From: an uncultured Muribaculaceae bacterium
GTDB taxonomy: Bacteria; Bacteroidota; Bacteroidia; Bacteroidales; Muribaculaceae
Direction of reading: 5' to 3'
Assembly: GCA_910578665.1 (NCBI GenBank)
Contig: CAJTQU010000003.1
Coordinates: 1-64,000, forward strand
DNA: 64,000 nt
The notes below the pieces were generated by a model, which did not search any database, was not told where the DNA came from, and saw only the letters and a program-made list of their open reading frames with translations. The position numbers and the translations under genes are program-made. Below are positions 63,490 to 64,000 of the stretch, one piece after another (within the stretch, counting starts at the first letter, position 1; each line of letters opens with the position of its first letter).

Positions 63490-64000
63490 ATGAAAATAAG
63501 CGATATAGACGTATCATCATACCCCAATTCAGAGAAAATATACATGAGCGGCAGCCTCTTCCCCGACATCAGGGTGGGAATGCGCCGCGTGCACCAGTAT
63601 CCCACTGTCAAAATAGAGGATGGCAAGCGCACAGAGTATCCCAACCCCGACATTACGGTATATGATACATCCGGCCCGTACACAGACCCCGATATAAGCA
63701 TCGACCTGTATAAAGGTCTTCCGCGCACACGCGAGACATGGGTAGAGCGCCGCGGCGACACAGAGGTGCTCCCATCCATCACCAGCGACTACGGCCGGCA
63801 GCGACTGGCCGACCCGGCCCTGGATGACATACGGTTTCCGGTGCGCCATAATCCGCGCCGCGCGCTGCCGGGAAAAAATGTGACACAGATGCATTACGCG
63901 CGCAAAGGTATCGTGACACCCGAGATGGAGTATGTGGCCATACGCGAAAACATGGACAACGAGCGTCTGGGTATAAAGAGCCACATCACACCCGAATTTG
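63490..64000 (+). CDS. thiC: Phosphomethylpyrimidine synthase ThiC (partial at window edge)
   Basis: The frame starts at an ATG at 63490 and continues to the window end with about 170 codons visible. It reads as the N-terminal part of ThiC ([80 protein letters not shown], read in parts). ThiC is a radical SAM enzyme that rearranges aminoimidazole ribotide to hydroxymethylpyrimidine phosphate, the partner of ThiD's product. The C-terminal CxxCxxxxC cluster motif lies beyond the window. It begins 15 nt after thiG and completes the pyrimidine side of the operon. Confidence 0.96.
   Translation, partial: MKISDIDVSSYPNSEKIYMSGSLFPDIRVGMRRVHQYPTVKIEDGKRTEYPNPDITVYDTSGPYTDPDISIDLYKGLPRTRETWVERRGDTEVLPSITSDYGRQRLADPALDDIRFPVRHNPRRALPGKNVTQMHYARKGIVTPEMEYVAIRENMDNERLGIKSHITPEF

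Noticed and set aside
1..64000. CRISPR array, prophage or integrase attachment sites
   Set aside because: No regularly spaced direct repeats, phage structural genes or integrase were seen in the window.

Overview
The window reads as a chromosomal segment of an anaerobic, host-associated member of the Bacteroidales. Muribaculaceae (the former S24-7 group) is the likeliest family, but that is an inference from gene content, since no rRNA is present. The support is: Bacteroidota-type promoters (TAnnTTTG -7 boxes, several with a TTG/TTTG element 19-20 nt upstream); type IX secretion (T9SS) signs, with a PorE-like protein and cargo-like C-terminal tails; families common in Bacteroidales (DUF3256, DUF4465, DUF6089, DUF6242, GSCFA, Omp28-related, DcaP- and OprO/P-like porins); and an anaerobic ribonucleotide reductase pair.

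Layout. 1-1340: edge of an insertion sequence (partial transposase) beside a visibly AT-richer pair, a Gdx/SugE-type SMR exporter and a Nim-like flavoprotein. 1389-4749: minus-strand genes led by pyrE. 4851-13916: minus-strand envelope block (DUF6242, DUF6089, uppS, bamA, two OmpH/Skp chaperones, murI, DUF4465, TPR). 14056-17712: ribD, then divergent prmC-recX-comF and a small unknown gene. 17902-21956: a secreted T9SS-like protein, an OprO/P porin and a class A acid phosphatase. 22176-26389: nrdD-nrdG, a His/Lys-tailed lipoprotein and a polytopic membrane protein. 26531-36598: a PNGase F-like secreted glycosidase, PorE, GSCFA, GNAT, a DcaP-like porin convergently overlapping waaA, and an Omp28-type T9SS cargo. 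36674-42986: gltX, DUF3256, a DEAD-box helicase and a C69 dipeptidase. 43178-48721: long structured leader, rimP-nusA-infB, then folK. 48824-52309: secA. 52458-58712: a four-gene RiPP-like operon. 58824-60026: an aminotransferase. 60217-64000: a TPP-riboswitch-controlled thiamin operon (thiD, thiS, a TenI-ThiE fusion, thiG, thiC running off the end).

The most interesting part is 52458-58712. From one well-formed promoter it runs: radical SAM/SPASM maturase, TonB-receptor-like outer-membrane barrel, an 87-residue Gly-Gly-leader peptide with a seven-cysteine core, and an ABC exporter with an N-terminal C39 peptidase. Together these look like a complete make-cut-export system for a radical-SAM-modified, cysteine-rich peptide, with an unusual outer-membrane partner. 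Secondary points are the PNGase F-like protein (possible N-glycan release from host glycoproteins), the TenI-ThiE fusion, and the roughly 230-nt structured leader ahead of rimP-nusA-infB with two mutually exclusive pairings.

Start sites were adjusted by reading the sequence where the longest open frame began at a non-ATG codon or ran upstream of the family's usual N terminus. Domain names come from reading the protein sequences by eye, not from searches.
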